Part shown: piece by piece, positions 29,940-32,069 of the stretch
How the letters are laid out: each line of letters starts with the position of its first letter
Numbering within the stretch: position 1 is the first letter of the stretch
Assembly: GCF_026342355.1 (NCBI RefSeq)
Contig: NZ_JAPEMV010000017.1
Location: 1 to 32,069 of the forward strand
Origin: Streptomyces sp. NBC_00249
GTDB taxonomy: Bacteria > Actinomycetota > Actinomycetes > Streptomycetales > Streptomycetaceae
Reading direction: 5' to 3'
DNA length: 32,069 bases
Notes under the pieces: generated by a model
What the model was told of the DNA's origin: nothing
What the model saw: the letters and a program-made list of their open reading frames with translations, nothing else
The model's database searches: none
Position numbers and translations under genes: made by a program

Positions 29940-31190
29940 GTGATCAGCGTGGAGGACTGGGCGGAGATCCGGCGGCTGCATAGGGCCGAGGAGATGCCGA
30001 TCCGGGCGATCGCGAGGAAGTTGGGGATCTCGCGGAACACGGTCCGCAGGGCGGTGGCCGATGACGAGCCGCCGAAGTACCAGCGGGCGGCGAAGGGCTC
30101 GGTCGTCGATGCGGTCGAGCCGCAGATCCGTGAACTGCTCGAACAGTGGCCGGACATCCCGTCGACCGTGATTGCCGAGCGGATTGGCTGGCAGCGGGGC
30201 ATGACCGTTCTCAAGGACAGGGTCCGTGATCTGCGGCCGGCTTACCGGCCCGTCGATCCGGCGTCGCGGACGGTCTATGAGCCGGGCGATCTGGCCCAGT
30301 GTGATCTGTGGTTCCCGGCCACGGAGGTCCCGCTCGGGTTCGGGCAGAGCGGTCATCCGCCGGTGCTGGTGATGGTGGCCGGCTATTCGCGGTGGATCAC
30401 GGCCCGGATGCTGCCCTCGAGGAACGCAGCCGATTTGATCGCCGGGCACTGGCGGCTGCTGACCGACCTCGGCGCCGTCCCCAGGGCCCTGGTCTGGGAC
30501 AACGAGGGGGCGGTGGGCTCGTGGCGGGCGGGAGGACCGCGGCTGACGGATGACTTCGCAGCGTTCGCAGGCCTGCTGGGCATCAAGTTCGTCCTCTGCA
30601 AGCCCCGTGATCCGGAATCGAAGGGGCTGGTCGAGCGGGCAAACGGTTACCTGGAGACCTCGTTCCTGCCCGGCCGGGTCTTCGCCAGCCCCGCGGACTT
30701 CAACATTCAGCTGGCGGACTGGCTCAGCAAAGCCAACCGGCGGATCCACCGAACATTGCAGGCGAGGCCGTCGGACCGGCTGGAAGCCGACCGCTCACGC
30801 ATGCTCCAGCTGCCGCCGATCTCGCCGCCGGGCTGGTGGAAGGCGTCCCTGCGGCTGCCGCGGGACCACTACGTCCGCCTCGACACCTGCGACTACTCGG
30901 TCCACCCGCTGGCCATCGGCCGCCGGGTCGAGGTCGCCGCCGACCTGGACCAGGTCCTTGTGACCTGCGACGGCGTCGAAGTCGCCCGCCATGCCCGCTG
31001 CTGGGCCCGCCACCAAACCCTCACCGACCCCGACCATGCGGCGGCCGCGGCGGCGGCCCGAAAGGCGGCCGCTGGCAGGAAGCCCGTGCCGGCGCAGAAC
31101 ACCGACGTCGAAGAACGGTCGCTGGATTCCTATGACCGGATCTTCGGTGTCATCGACGGCGGACTGACCACAGGCGAAGGAGCGGCGTGA
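29940..31190 (+). CDS. istA: IS21 family transposase IstA
   Basis: The 416-residue protein has an N-terminal helix-turn-helix (MPIRAIARKLGISRNTVRRA, residues 19-38). An rve-type integrase core follows with Asp122 (QCDLWFPATEV), Asp187 (LVWDNEGAVG) and Glu232 (SKGLVERANGYLE). The C-terminal Mu-type beta-barrel region is visible around RLDTCDYSVHPLAIGRRVEV. GTG at 29940 is preceded by GGGAGG. The end overlaps istB by four bases (31187-31190), giving coupled translation. IstA and IstB together carry out transposition. It appears intact. Confidence 0.93.
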   Translation: MISVEDWAEIRRLHRAEEMPIRAIARKLGISRNTVRRAVADDEPPKYQRAAKGSVVDAVEPQIRELLEQWPDIPSTVIAERIGWQRGMTVLKDRVRDLRPAYRPVDPASRTVYEPGDLAQCDLWFPATEVPLGFGQSGHPPVLVMVAGYSRWITARMLPSRNAADLIAGHWRLLTDLGAVPRALVWDNEGAVGSWRAGGPRLTDDFAAFAGLLGIKFVLCKPRDPESKGLVERANGYLETSFLPGRVFASPADFNIQLADWLSKANRRIHRTLQARPSDRLEADRSRMLQLPPISPPGWWKASLRLPRDHYVRLDTCDYSVHPLAIGRRVEVAADLDQVLVTCDGVEVARHARCWARHQTLTDPDHAAAAAAARKAAAGRKPVPAQNTDVEERSLDSYDRIFGVIDGGLTTGEGAA

Positions 31191-31996
31191 TGACCAGCGG
31201 AAACGACACGAAGACCACGGCGAACGGCCGCGACGTCACCTCGGAGATCGCCTATCTCACCAGGGCCTTGAAGGCCCCTGCCCTGCGGGACTCGGTCGGC
31301 CGGCTCGCCGAGCGAGCCCGCTCGGAGGGCTGGACCCACGAGGAATACCTTGCGGCCTGCCTGCAGCGGGAGGTCGCTGCCCGCGACTCGCACGGCGCCG
31401 AAAGTCGTATCCGGGCGGCCCGGTTTCCCTCCAGGAAGTCGCTCGAGGACTTCGACTTCGACCACCAGCGGTCGGTGAAACGAGAGTCGATCTCCCACCT
31501 CGGGACGCTCGATTTCGTCGTCGGGAAGGAGAACGTGATCTTCCTGGGGCCGCCCGGGACCGGCAAGACTCACCTCGCGACCGGTCTCGGGATCCGGGCC
31601 TGCCAGGCCGGGCACCGCGTCGCGTTCGCCACCGCCGCCCAGTGGGTCGCCCGCCTCGCCGACGCCCACCAGGCCGGCAAACTCGCCGACGAACTCACCC
31701 GGCTCGGCCGGATTCCCCTGATCGTCGTGGACGAGGTCGGCTACATCCCGTTCGAACCCGAGGCCGCGAATCTGTTCTTCCAGTTCATCTCAGGCCGCTA
31801 CGAACACGCCTCCGTGATCGTCACCAGCAACAAGCCCTTCGGACGCTGGGGAGAGGTCTTCGGCGACGACACCGTCGCCGCCGCGATGATCGACCGCCTC
31901 GTCCACCACGCCGAAGTGATCTCCCTCAAGGGCGACAGCTACCGCATGCGCGGCCGCGACCTCGGCCGGGTTCCACCCGCCAACACCGGGGAATGA
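31187..31996 (+). CDS. istB: IS21 helper ATPase IstB
   Basis: The 269-residue AAA+ protein has Walker A GPPGTGKTH (residues 121-129), Walker B LIVVDEVGY (178-186) and sensor-like IVTSNKPFGRWGEVF. An N-terminal helical domain precedes the ATPase (EIAYLTRALKAPALRDSVGR). The start is GTG 31187 or the ATG right behind it at 31190; both overlap the istA stop. IstB loads onto target DNA and stimulates IstA. It ends DLGRVPPANTGE and appears intact. Confidence 0.93.
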   Translation: MMTSGNDTKTTANGRDVTSEIAYLTRALKAPALRDSVGRLAERARSEGWTHEEYLAACLQREVAARDSHGAESRIRAARFPSRKSLEDFDFDHQRSVKRESISHLGTLDFVVGKENVIFLGPPGTGKTHLATGLGIRACQAGHRVAFATAAQWVARLADAHQAGKLADELTRLGRIPLIVVDEVGYIPFEPEAANLFFQFISGRYEHASVIVTSNKPFGRWGEVFGDDTVAAAMIDRLVHHAEVISLKGDSYRMRGRDLGRVPPANTGE

Positions 31997-32069
31997 ACAA
32001 CATCAACTGACGGACCGGGGGTCAATCTTCAACCGGCCAGGGTGGGTCACGATTCACCCGCCGCCGACA

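Larger units (their letters stand above)
29848..32069 (+). mobile_element. IS21-family insertion sequence, 2222 bp, to the last base of the window
   Basis: Left end TGTCGGCGACGGGTGAA (29848 on) matches the reverse of the right end TGTCGGCGGCGGGTGAA (ending 32069). Further inside, AAAGTTGACCCCC on the left answers GAAGATTGACCCCC on the right. Two overlapping genes, istA and istB, fill it. The right end coincides with the window end, so a target duplication cannot be checked. Confidence 0.88.

Noticed and set aside
28682..30214. 510-residue minus-strand frame across the PadR operon and IS21 start
   Set aside because: It spans unrelated genes and an element boundary, so it cannot be one gene; only the short integrase-like part at 29490-29846 is supported.

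Overview
The window reads as Streptomyces or a close actinomycete. GC is very high in third codon positions, GTG starts are frequent, and the families are typical of that group: DUF3052, a secreted tripeptidyl-aminopeptidase-like hydrolase, PadR with a permease-prefix partner, DUF6086 and helicase-associated domains. It looks like an accessory, insertion-riddled region such as a chromosome arm or plasmid. The window starts in a (CG)17 run and ends exactly on the outer end of an IS21-type element, so both edges look like assembly breaks. The organism assignment is inference.

Layout. (a) 1-2564: remnant of a helicase C-terminus split by a one-base insertion, an AbiTii-domain protein with a C-terminal membrane anchor, and a broken small gene. 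(b) 2755-7490: a pile-up of mobile DNA and wrecks. It holds an ISL3-family element with 50-bp perfect terminal repeats, a DDE_Tnp_4 transposase, an IS256 tail, a small hypothetical gene, a tyrosine recombinase lacking its C-terminus, and an istB tail. (c) 7582-9183: an intact secreted alpha/beta hydrolase. (d) 9614-16918: two related ISL3-family transposons side by side. Unit A (9614-13710) carries a SMI1/KNR4 gene between its transposase and right repeat, and is itself broken by an IS5-family element. Unit B (13718-16918) carries an EF-hand gene and is flanked by an 8-bp target duplication. (e) 16952-20860: DUF3052 protein, two small secreted proteins, an IS630 element sitting in a stop codon, a lipoprotein, and the tail of a gene overlapping it. 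(f) 20939-24402: a large DDE transposase, a DUF6086 protein with an apparent CTG start, a small membrane protein and half of an ISL3 transposase. (g) 24498-27440: an Imm7-like immunity protein, a broken gene with a His-Cys repeat, hairpins and a cluster of GTGACCGGTC repeats, a serine-recombinase tail and an unrecognised acidic protein. (h) 27573-29479: a PadR regulator and membrane partner divergent from two membrane-protein genes, with palindromic operators between. (i) 29490-32069: integrase fragments and a complete IS21-type element with istA and istB.

The most interesting structure is the A/B pair: near-identical ISL3 transposases, each with its own matching pair of terminal repeats, but with unrelated cargo in the same slot between the transposase and the right end. 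Unit B, cargo included, has the signature of one transposed unit. This suggests an ISL3-type cargo-carrying transposon. The cargo are possible immunity (SMI1) and calcium-binding (EF-hand) genes. Nearby Imm7 and AbiTii genes add a defence and immunity flavour, but no partner toxin is visible and no joint function is shown.
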